A stretch of 64,000 nucleotides of DNA from assembly GCF_021347895.1 (NCBI RefSeq), contig NC_067127.1:39070916-39134915 (forward strand), written 5' to 3'. A program made the position numbers and the translations under genes. Shown here one piece after another: positions 1 to 12,000 of this stretch. Position 1 is the stretch's first letter; the number at the start of each line of letters is the position of its first letter. Below the pieces are notes generated by a model that had not been told where the DNA came from, did not search any database, and was given only the letters and a program-made list of their open reading frames with translations. The DNA is from Acanthochromis polyacanthus (taxonomy: Eukaryota; Chordata; Actinopteri; Pomacentridae).

Positions 1-32
1 AGCTGATCTCTGACAAACTGCAGTGCTTCAAT
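1..32 (-). CDS. NLR LRR exon 5, cut by window edge
   Basis: The first 32 bases are the 5' end of another LRR exon in reverse orientation (acceptor TTCAG just right of it, then the CSLSEIS-type start). Bases 1-360 are nearly identical to 9690-9960, so this is another unit of the same array. Confidence 0.6.
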   Translation of the reverse strand, partial: MEALQFVRDQ

Positions 33-3000
33 CTGAACAAAGAATAAAAGATGTAGATAAAATCATTGATGATCCATCAGATGTGTTCAGGTTCTGAATG
101 TGCAGATCAACATTACTTTGTCTTCATCAATCAGCTTTTCTCTAAAAGCAGCACAGTGACTTTGTCCTTCTCTTATTGTGGATCATCATCATGTCAGCCT
201 TCTACACACATCATCCACATGTCAGCACAACATTCATCCACCTATTCATGTCCACACATCAGTAACATGCTGCATCATCAACAGGATCAGGATCAGTCAA
301 ATAAAACTCAACACAACCAAAGAAATATTTAGACTTCACTCACTAAACTTTGTCTCTTCAGACTGATCTGAGTTCAGAGGATCTTCTGGATCCAGATGTG
401 ACTCTTCAGCTCAAATTACAAACATTCATTTGCTTTAACAACTAACACTCAACATTTTATACACTTTCTGATACAAACACTCCACTTTCGTCACAACAAA
501 CTCAATTTAGGACAAAAACAGAAAATGTGAACCAGAGCAGATTTACAGCTTCATGGATGGAAGTTCTGTTGAACAGAAATGAGCTTCAGTTGTCATTAAA
601 CACATGAGATCTCAGTGTTGGGCAGTAACGTCATTACAAATAGCGTCGTTAGTAGTTTAACTACATTTTTCTGTAACGACGTGATAGCGTCGTTGTTTAC
701 AAAATCAAATAACGTTTCAACAGCTTAGCTAATCTTTTGGTCATGTAGCGCGGTAGCGAACGCAAAAAGCTACATTAAAAATGCTGAATGTTGAACTGCT
801 TGATGCAGAGCTTTCTGCTCTGCTGCAGTCTCATCTCACACTTTTAAGGATCAGACAGTGACATCCTCTCCAAACGCCGACATGTCTGTGTCGACCAATA
901 GAAGCGGAGGAACTGTTGATGTCGTCATTCAACAATCCCTTCCACTGGATCCACACACACACACACACACACACACAGACGCTCGCTTCAGTTCACTGAG
1001 AGATGGCAGAGAAGGAGTCAGAGTCACCGTGGCCCTACCTAAATAGTTATATGAGTTTTTGTGAAAAAACGGAGAAAAGTTGTTTTCAGATGCCTACTCA
1101 ACTTCAAAGACGTCAAATACAAATCAGAGAACCCATATACAGGTGACTACCGAATATGCACAACCAGCAGCAGTTAGCTAACCACCACATGTCAACCGTA
1201 GTATAAGATGCACACACAAACGAGCTACTTTTCAACATCTAAAATTCGCGTGGCAGTAAATTAATTAAATTAAGCGTAAGGTTGTGGTGGCAGTGTGTGA
1301 ATATGTATAAATTGGAGGATTAAATAATTAAACTGATACATATAGGAGGGAAGAGGTACGGGAGAAAACAAGGTAATAGTAAAACCAAAATCTGTCTTCT
1401 TCAGTATTACTGTTAACACTAATGAGCAAATGGCTGAAAAAAATAACAGAAAGGATAGCAAAAGTGATGGCATAAATGATTAAATATCTTAATCTTACGC
1501 TCAAGACCAAAATTGAGTTAAGTAGCAGTGGATACAGCACTTTGGGAAAGCATTGAATGATTTTACATAGATATTAGACTTAAGAAATAAAACTTGATTT
1601 AATACCCAACGTGAATACCCAAATTATGTATAAAATTGTCTTACTATAACATTGCTTACTTTATATGGAAATGATATCAAATGCAACCTATTATACCCTC
1701 CAATGTAAGTGGTGTGTTAATATAAGCTACTGCAACTTAATTATCAGATACATTATGTCTGCAATACAAACTAAAAAGAAAATCAAAACAATGATTTCTA
1801 CTGTAAAAAGGTTGATTCATTTTAAATATAGCTCCACATATTCCTCAGTGCATCAACTTACTAAGTTTGGAGCACTGAGAACAAAAATGATGGTTTAATA
1901 ATAAACAAGTCAGCATTTTCTTGTCTCCGTTTGACTGACTTCATTAGTCCCTGAAATTTTTTGGTAAGAAAAAAAAGTAACTTGAATGTATTAAGCTACT
2001 TTGGCCATATTGCTGTAGCTTAGCTTGCTACATTTCTGTGGGTCATAGCTTCAGTGTAGTAAAGCTTGATTTAACACGCAGTAGCTGCTAGTTTAGCTCA
2101 TTATAGTTTTCAAGTAGCTTGCCCAACACTGTCAGATCTACAACAGCAACAGACAGTCAGTGAACTGACCTCAGAGTCTTCAGGATGCAGTCTGGACTCT
2201 CCACAAAAACACTCAGATGTTTCACTCCTGAATCCTTCAGGTTGTTCCCACTCAGGTCCAGATGTTCCAGATGTGAGGGGTTGGACTTCAGAGCTGAGAC
2301 CAGAGAATCACAGCTGATCTCTGACAAACTGCAGCTCTCCAATCTGAACAATGAATCAAAGATGTGAGTTGAGGAGACAAAGTTCCTGCTTGAAATCATT
2401 CAGAGTTTCATCATGAGTTCAGAGCTGAAGAAGCTTCAGAAGGTCCAAGTTTAGAAAATGGAAACTCCAAGCAGCTGAAGCCAACAGGATGCAGCTTCAA
2501 ACAGTCCAACAGAAGCAGTGAAGAAGAGCTCTGATTAATATTAATGACAACATGCTGCTGCTTCAATAAAGATGGAGTGACTTCAGCTCTGAAACTCTGC
2601 AGCTCCACCAGTGGCTCCATCCACACAAACTTATGCTGAGCAACAAACACAAGGAAAAACACTCACACATTTATTTCACTTTCTGCTCACAGTCACACAA
2701 ACACACAAGAAGGAAACGTGGACAAAATGAGGCTCCAGACTCTAAAAGATCTTCATGTTCTGGAACCATGGAGACCTTTCCATCAGGACTCTACATTCAC
2801 ATCATTTCATTCTTCATCCATCTGTCATTGATGGTGGAAAGTGTCCATCACAGTTTTCAGAGGACCAGGTGATGTCTTGTAATGGGTTGAGCCAGTGAAG
2901 TGGAGAGGCTGGCGGCTATGGAATAAATTTCCTATCATAATTCAAGAGCATTTTAAATTGATTTGAGGGCAGCATTTATCGATTTCATTCTCAGATTTCG

Positions 3001-6000
3001 TGATATTGTCTCTCAGAACTCTGCTCTCGCGCTCAAATTTGCTCTGTGTGCTCAAACTGTGTCCTCGCACTCGGTTACGATGCTGCTTGTGCAGATTTCC
3101 TGCGCTCAAACTCAAACTCAAACTCTTCCTCTTACGGAACTTCTGCTCACGGATCTCTGCTCTGCTCTCGGATTTTTTGTGTATCAACGCTGTCAACCAA
3201 TAGAAGGCCGGCGAGCTTTGACCAATCACATTATCCCTGTTTGTATACGGGTGCGTTCGCTGTTTTCTGAGGAGCGTCGCATACGGGCGAGCACTCTTTC
3301 AACAGGTTTTATCCACTCCCTACCTCCGGGGCTGTAATAAATGTGATTTCTTTTATTTTTTGACCACTGTTGGAATAAAATATCATTCAATGCATACAAC
3401 AGCGTCCGAGCTTCTCATTAAAACGGCTATATTGTATAATAATAGCGGCATCGAACGCTGCTCTTTGAGGTGTCCTGGTGGAGAAAACAATGTCACCATC
3501 CTGAAGCTAGCAGCGGGACAGCAGATGGCTTGCTAAAATGGACCGGCAAAGTCGAAGCGCTCAGGCAAGTTATTTTTAAATTCATTTCAGATAAGACAAT
3601 GCGCCAATATGCACTGCTTTCTTTTCCAACAGACCCTGCTCAGACGTCATATGTTTGAAAGACTGCAAACCAAGTTTCAGTATGTCATCAGTCATCCTGA
3701 CTTGGACCTTGACTATCTAAACTTCATGTGCACCCATGAATTGATGATTGAACTGATGGAATTACTTGCTCATTTTCTATGTTCTGTCTAACCAGACAGC
3801 ACAGTTCTATTAAGCCATGTACTATATCCAATGGCAACTCCATCTGGTCTGCTAATGCATCAGCAAGTATCAATTCATGGGTGCACATGAAGTTTAGATA
3901 GTCAAGGTCCAAGTAAGGATGACTGATGACATACTGAAACTTGGTTTGCAGTCTTTCAAACATATGATGTCTGAGCAGGTTCTGTTGGAAAAGAAAGCAG
4001 TGCATATTGGCGCATTGTCTTATCTGAGTGTACGGACCTCATTTGCACATTAAACATAACCTGAAACAAGAATGCTTATATTTAACATTTTCAGCACCAC
4101 TTCCTGATGAGGATAGCATCCGATTATTAATGATATAAATCGTTCTCAAAACAAAACAAAGAAAATACAGGGATATATAAATACATTTTGTATGGTGTTC
4201 ATGTATGTTTAAAACCAGGTATATGATCAAATAAATATTTTATAGTTTTCATTAAAATTAATTAAAAAAATAACTTGCCTGAGCGCTTCGACTTTGCCGG
4301 TCCATTTTAGCAAGCCATCTGCTGCATAGACATATATAAAGAGTAGACGCCACAGACGAGTGGGGGGGCCGCCATCTTGGTCTGGTCACCTGCTCCACTC
4401 AGCGCTGTTTGACAGCGCATTTAATCCATCTTAACTCTGAATATTAAAACTGATTTTCATACTTTTTTTATTTGCTGCAAACATCATACATGGATCTATG
4501 ATACAGGACAAATGGTTTGGGATATTTTAATATTCATAGCAGGATTAACAGTAATAGAATATTCTGATATTAAGCTCGACTGTAAACAAGTATTTTGCAA
4601 ACACTGTAAGCAGATTATAGCAGCAAAGTCAATTATTTTAATAATTTGAAGAGACAATATATGATTACGCTATATATATATAAAATACTGACTAATGAAC
4701 ACATATTTCTATATAAAACAATAGATAGAAGTTATATATCAGAGAAAATGAATATATATAAATCATAGATGGAGTATCAACATCATTCACACATATATTA
4801 TAAAAGTTATAGATCAGAGAAAATCATACTACATATATAAATCATGTATGAAGTATTAATATAATCAATATATCAGAGAAAATTATTATATAAATCATAT
4901 ATAGACTATCAATATAATTCATATACGTATGATTATATATATATATATATATCATATAGATGTACAAAGCAGAGAGAATAAAAAGTAATGTAAATGTAAA
5001 TTCTCAAGTTAACACAAGAACATGACATCCCTGCCCTAAACCACATTTACACATGTACAAACGTTTTACAGCTAAAACCAATGAACGAGGACTGTTTTGC
5101 AGAGCGTCTTTCTCGTGCTCCCTTTCTGCAGGTCAAGACAGGTAAGTTTGGCAACATGGTGCAGCCACGGACACAACCAATGACAACAAGCTGGAATGAT
5201 GGTTGTCGATACCAAACTGTCTTTCTTCAATGTGTTCCCCAAGCAGAAAAACCACCTCCATTCCAATCTCCTCCCAGACGATGTGACTGTTGACACCTTT
5301 GGAGCTTGTTTTGCTGAAGCCTGGAGAATCACCCTCTCTGCAACTCTCAGCACCTTATAATAATAATAATAATAAAAAGATATTTATATAGCACTTCACA
5401 CAGGGCTAAAATACACTTTACAGTACAGAGAAAATAAAGAACAAAGCAACTTTAACATGCAAATATAAAAAAATAAACAAGATTATAAAATCCAACCTTC
5501 ACTGTGCCTTGTGATGGAATCAGTAGGCCTCCATTGTTTTTCAGAGCTAGAAGGTGGGAGCTCTCATCAAATGATGATGGTACAGCATCTCTGACCAAGC
5601 TTGCACGGCACACATCACCTTCAAAATGAAAATGGAAGATTTGGGAGAGTCTATACAAAAACATCTTACAAAAGAGGTCAAGAGGTTTTCTTCAAATTTC
5701 TTACAACCTTTCTTCAACAAAACTCCAATTTTGATGCATATCTGTTAATAATGAACCAAAACTGCTTAAACTGTGAATAACCTTGTTTGCAAACTATTCT
5801 ACAGTCAGATGTTCAGTTGTTTGTATTTTTAAGTAAGTGGGTGGGTATGACACTTTAGAGCTAGCTTACTGTTGTTAGGGTGAATTACATGTGAACAATA
5901 CAGTCTGTGCCACCTGTGTAAAATTCGCTGGTCAGTGTTATACCAGTAATATATATTTTAGCTTTCCTGTGTCAGTTGTAATCTAAGTCAGTGGAATATG

Positions 6001-9000
6001 ACTTATAAAGTCTCAGTTCACAGACGGGTCAACACCGGCAGTAAACATAGCCTAGCTAGCTGGCCATGATTTCACTGGTGGGCATAAATACAGCACAGTA
6101 ATATTCCATTCACAAAATACAACCAATAGTAATGTTCAATCTTACTTGTGAAAAGTAATCCCTCGTGCCCTGTTTTCGACGATCCGGCGATTTGAACACG
6201 AATATGCGGCACAGTGCTCTGGCATCTGGTTCTTTCTGCTGCTGAACTGTAAGTACGATGACCGGACCAAGATGGCAGCCGTCCCCGAGCGGCGTCATGG
6301 TGACATTGTTTTCACCACCAGGACACCTCAAAGAGCAGTGTTCGATGCCGCTATTATTATACAATATAGCCGTTTTAATGAGAAGCTCGGACGCTGTTGT
6401 ATGCATTGAAGGATATTTTATTCCAACAGTGGTCAAAAAAATAAAAGAAATCACATTTATTACAGTCCCGGAGGTAGGGAGTGGATAAAACCTGTTGAAA
6501 GAGTGCCTGCCCGTATGCGACGCTCCTCAGAAAACAGCGAACGCACCCGTATACAAACAGGGATAATCTGATTGGGCAAAGCTTGCCGGCCTTCTATTGG
6601 TTGACAGCGTTGATACACAAAAATCTGAGAGCAGAGCAGAGATCCGTGAGCAGAAGTTCCGTGAGAGCAAGAGGAAGAGTTTGAGTTTGAGCGCAGGAAA
6701 TCTGCGCGAGCAGCATCGTAACCGAGTGCGAGGACACAGTTTGAGCACGCTCAGAGGAAATTTGAGCGCGAGAGCAGAGTTCTGAGAGACAATATCACAA
6801 AATCTGAGAATGAAATCGATAAATGCTGCCCTCAAATCAATTTAAAATGCTCTTGAATTATGATAGGAAATTCATTCCATACAACTACCAGCAAAACCGT
6901 GTACAGCAACCATAGTATTCTGGCCGTTACAGTCTTCAAACTCTTTTCTCAAACACAAACATCTTCACTTTCAAATGACTCAAAGCAGAGAAAAGAAGAA
7001 AATCAGCAGAAACTCCAGCAGAAAATCTTCCCGTTGCTCCTGATAAATGACTTCAACTCTTCATCAACTCTCACAACTTCTGCTGCTGGATTTTCTGCTC
7101 ATTCAACAACTGATGGATCAGCTTCACCTTTCATCAGCAGCTAAATCAAACGGCTGCATCTTGGATTTCAACATTTCACTTTCTCAAACATCACATGGCT
7201 TCATCCAAGAGTTGAACCAGCAGATGATGAATATTAGTTTCTGTCTCTCAGGATGAAAAACTGCTTCAATTACAGCTCAAACAATCAGTCCACTATTTGA
7301 TGAGTCCATGGACAAAACATCAGAAACATTTCCATCATGGTTGGAGTCATTGATCCAGTAAAACACCAAACTGGTTCCAGTCTGTCCACTGTCAACACTT
7401 TCTGCTTTCTGTCACATTAAAATGAATATTTGTGCTTTGGACTCTTGTTGGAACAAAACCAGACATTTGAAGACGTCACCTTCAACTCTGACAAAGTGGC
7501 TCAACAGTTTTCACTCTTTTTACCTTTTAGGCTTTATTTACATCACTGACAGGAAAATAAACCAGAAAATAATCCTGAGTTGCTGCCTGGTTTCAATCTG
7601 AAGTGTAGAAAAACATGAGGTCAGATCTGAGCTGAAGATCACGTGTTTCAGAGTTTCACAGTCAATTATTCACTGGAGGATTTTTCTGCTTCTATTGAGC
7701 TTTGAAATGTGCAGCTCAACATTTCTCTGCCACAGTCAAAGGACTAAAGCAGAGAAGAAGAAAACAGACGTTCCCATGAAGACCCTCAGTGTGGATCAGT
7801 AGAACATCAGCCTGATGGCTGCAGTTTAGAGTCACCACAACTTTACATCACATTCATCTCAGAGCACAAAGAAAACATGATGTCTGACCTCAGAGTCTTC
7901 AGGATGCAGTCTGGACTCTCCACAAAACCACTCAGATGTTTCACTCCTGAATCGTGCAGGTAGTTCTTACTCAGATCCACATGTTCCAGATGGGAGGGGT
8001 TGGACTTCAGAGCTGAGATCAGAGAATCACAGCTGATCTTTGACAAACTGCAGCTGAACAATCTGAATGAAGAATAAAAGATGTAAGCTGAGGAGACAAC
8101 GTTAATGCTTGAAATCATTCAGAGTTTCATCATGAGTTCAGAGCTGAAGAAGCTTCAGAAGGTCAAAGTTTAGAAAATGGAAACTCCAAGCAGCTGAAGC
8201 CAACAGGATGCAGCTTCAAACAGTCCAACAGAAGCAGTGAAGAAGAGCTCTGATTAATATTAATGACAACATGCTGCTGCTTCAATAAAGACGGAGTGAC
8301 TTCAGCTCTGAAACTCTGCAGCTCCACCAGTGGCTCCATCCACACAAACTCATGCTGAGCAACAAACACAAGGAAAAACACTCACACATTTATTTCACTT
8401 TCTGCTCACAGTCACACAAACACACAAGAAGGAAACGTGGACAAAATGAGGCTCCAGACTCTAAAAGATCTTCATGTTCTGGAACCATGGAGACCTTTCA
8501 GTCAGGACTCTACATTCACATCATTTCATTCTTCATCCATCTGTCATTGATGGCGGAAAGTGTCCATCACAGTTTTCAGAGGACCAGGTGACGTCTTCAA
8601 ACTCTTTTCTCAAACACAAACATCTTCACTTTCAAATGACTCAAAGCAGAGAAAAGAAGAAAATCAGCAGAAACTCCAGCAGAAAATCTTTCCGTTGCTC
8701 CTGATAAATGACTTCAACTCTTCATCAACTCTCACAACTTCTGCTGCTGGATTTTCTGCTCATTCAACAACTGATGGATCAGCTTCACCTTTCATCAGCA
8801 GCTAAATCAAACGGCTGCATCTTGGATTTCAACATTTCACTTTCTGAACATCACATGGCTTCATCCAAGTGTTGAACCAGCAGATGCTGAATATTAGTTT
8901 CTGTCTCTCAGGATGAAAAACTGCTTCAATTACAGCTCAGACAATCAGTCCACTATTTGATGAGTCCATGGACAAAACATCAGAAACATTTCCATCATGG

Positions 9001-12000
9001 TTGGAGTCATTGATCCAGTAAAACACCAAACTGGTTCCAGTCTGTCCACTGTCAACACTTTCTGCTTTCTGTCACATTAAACTCAATATTTGTGCTTTTG
9101 GACTGTTGCTGGAACAAAACCAGACATTTGAAGACGTCACCTTCAACTCTGACAAAGTGGCTCAACAGTTTTCACTCTTTTCACCTTTTAGACTTTATTT
9201 AATCACTGACAGGAAAATAAACCAGAAAATAATCCTGAGTTGCTGCCTGGTTTCAGTCTGAAGTGTAGAAAAACATGAGGTCAGATCTGAGCTGAAGATC
9301 ACGTGTGTCAGAGTTTCACAGTCAATTATTCACTGGAGGATTTTTCTGCTTCTATTGAGCTTTGAAATGTGCAGTTCAACATTTCTCTGCCACAGTCAAA
9401 GGACTACAGCAGAGAAGAAGAAAACAGATGTTCCCATGAAGATCCTCAGTGTGGATCAGTAGAACATCAGCCTGATGGCTGCAGTTTAGAGTCACCACAA
9501 CTTTACATCACATTCATCTCAGAGCACAAAGAAAACATGATGTCTGACCTCAGAGTCTTCAGGATGCAGTCTGGACTCTCCACAAAACCAATCAGATGCT
9601 TCACTCCTGAATCCTTCAGGCTGTTGTTACTCAGGTCCAGATGTTCCAGATGTGAGGGGTTGGACTTCAGAGCTGAGACCAGAGAATCACAGCTGATCTC
9701 TGACAAACTGCAATCATCCAATCTGAATAAAGAATCAAAGATGTGTATAAAATCATTGATGATCCATCAGATGTGTTCAGGTTCTGAATGTGCAGATCAA
9801 CATTACTTTGTCCTCATCAATCAGCTTTTCTCTAAAAGCAGCACAGTGACTTTGTCCTTCTCTTATTGTGGATCATCATCATGTCAGCCTTCTACACACA
9901 TCATCCACATGTCAGCACAACATTCATCCACCTATTCATGTCCACACATCAGTAACATCTGCTGACCTCAGTCCACTCTCTCATCAAAGGATCAACATCA
10001 AATCTCTTCATTCTTTCATTTATTCCATCACCTTCTTCTTCTGTGGAAATCAGCTTGCTGACTTTGTCTCCTTCACATCTTCCAGTGTGTCTTCAACAAC
10101 AGTCACACGTCATCTGTACATTACAGAGGGATTCTGATTCCTGCTGTCCACACTGACTGTCCACTGCTCTCTTCCTAACACAACTCCACTGGAAGGAATC
10201 ACTTCATCAGCTCAGCTCACACTAACATCAAGCTTCAGCTTCTGACTCACACTAATCAACTTCCACACTGTTGACAACTAAACTCCTCTTTGACTTCCTG
10301 AGGCTCCACTGCAGCTCAGCACAAACACTGTGGAAACACAAACATACTGACTGGATGTGTGGAAGTCACACTGCTGAAGCCTCACATCACTTTCACATCA
10401 GCTTTACATTCAGACACACAGCAGGACTGTGGATTCTGTCCTCCATCTGGGAACTCTGCAGTCAGCTGATCAGGGGATTTATTCACACTTCAACAATCTC
10501 AAACATCTTCACACTGTTTTCAGGAAAATACTCTAAATTTATCAACAAAACTTCAGTCAAAGACTTAAATTGGATAAATAGATAAACCATCAACAGTGAA
10601 CTGACCTTAGAGTCTCCAGTTTACAGTTTGGACTCTGCAGTCCATCACAAAGATGCTTCATTCCTGAATCATGCAGGTCATTCCAGCTCAGGTCCAGTTC
10701 TATCAGATGGGAGGGGTTGGACTTCAGAGCTGAGGCCACGACTTCATAGTGACTTTCAAAGAGAGAACGGTGCGTAATTCTGTAATGAGATATAAATGAC
10801 AAAACATTTTGTTATGAAAGAGGACATTTTATATTTCCTTCATGCATTTGATAGCAGAACATCTGGACTGGTCCTGTTGGACATTTAGTTCTTCACATCA
10901 GTGCTTCAGCTGATCTTCTCTCACTGTTTGACTGTTTTGAGTCTTTTAAAGTCACAAAAACTGAATATTGCATGTAACACTGATAATAAAGAACAATATA
11001 GTTTAATCAGATAAAACTTAAAATAATGTGAAATAAAAACCAACAACTCAAACTAATTTCGCCGCCAAGAAACAGCGGAGTTATGTGACGATCGGTGTAC
11101 ATTAGTCTGTGAATCTGTCTGTCCGTGTGCAACATTACTCAAAAATGGACCAACAGATTTGGATGAAATTTTCAGGGAAGGTCAGAAACGACACAAGGAC
11201 CAAGTGATTAGATTTTGGCATTGATGCTGCTTATAGTCTGGATCCACAGATTTGTTAAGTATTTCCCATCGCCAGACATAGCAGCTAGCATGGCACCGCT
11301 GTAACCCTAACGTGTACACTGTGTCAGTTACCTGCTGACCATCACATGATTGCCATCCTACTACAAAATGACTGATTCCTTAGTTGGAAATCATACAAGG
11401 AACAAATGATTAAACTGTGGGGTGTTTCTGAGTCCCGCTACATATTTAGGACATGAAAGAAGCAAACCCCAGCCAGACAATGGTGAAGCTCCTGATGTTT
11501 CTGTCATGGCTCCTCCCTCTTCTGCTCTGGATCATTCCCTCATGCTTCACGCCGTACTCTGCCACATGGATACCGCTCTCTGTCATACGCACACCGTTCC
11601 CCGGACAAACTGGATTGCCCCGCCTGCTCGTCATCTCCGCTCCGCTCTGCCCCCCTCCTCCGTCTACTCCCTGTCTGCCTGCCCCTAGTCCTCACCACAA
11701 TCCCACCACCGGCTCCCTCAACTCTGCCCATTCCCCGGACACTCTGTGAGTCACCTCCTCTTCCCCTCTTAGTTTAGTTTAGTTTTATCGCGGCCCTAGA
11801 CCGCCATCCTTAGTTTAGTTTCCCCGCTCTGTTTATTCCCCGTGCCTACCGTTTGATTTTTCTTTGTTATTTTTATTAAACCTTTTGTAAATCATCCACC
11901 TGTCTGTCTGTCTGCTGCTTGGGTTCTCCGACCTAGTTCATAACAGAATGATCCAGCCATCTAAGACCCCAGCAGGCATCCCAGATCAGATAGTCTTCCC

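Larger units (their letters stand above)
2878..6931. mobile_element. 4.05-kb DNA transposon with ~0.6-kb TIRs, TGTAAYGG ends, 4-bp TSD
   Basis: Long inverted repeats: the left arm 2878-3500 matches the reverse complement of 6297-6931. Outer ends read TGTAATGG and CCGTTACA, flanked by GTCT at 2874-2877 and at 6932-6935. The neighbouring tandem unit has the unoccupied site (GTCT at 8593-8596), which confirms both borders. TGT...ACA ends with a 4-bp duplication resemble Ginger-type DNA transposons, but I see no DDE integrase-like frame, so the superfamily is an inference. The interior holds an inverted gene fragment (3521-4323), an AT-rich stretch and a retroelement-like tail near 5358. It lies inside an NLR intron and must have inserted after the tandem duplication. 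Confidence 0.82.
2157..9548. repeat. Tandem array of ~1.7-kb LRR-exon units
   Basis: Two adjacent long direct copies. Unit A is 2170-2873 plus 6936-7888, split by the 4.05-kb TIR element. Unit B is 7889-9548, uninterrupted. Each carries one 174-bp LRR exon followed (on the plus strand) by nearly identical intron sequence: 2400-2870 matches 8115-8590, and 6936-7850 matches 8598-9520. Part of a further unit lies at 9549-9960 and again at the window start (1-360). The long open frames at 2411-2662 and 8163-8381 are conserved only because the intron is duplicated. Expansion by unequal exchange is how fish NLR LRR arrays usually vary. Confidence 0.8.

Noticed and set aside
1..2170. A B30.2/SPRY exon expected at the 3' end of many fish NLR genes
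   Set aside because: None found on the minus strand before the window edge; it may lie outside.
2411..2662. [23 protein letters not shown] with a near copy at 8163-8381
   Set aside because: Conserved only because the whole NLR intron unit is duplicated. It lies in an intron of the opposite-reading gene structure and has no recognisable domain.
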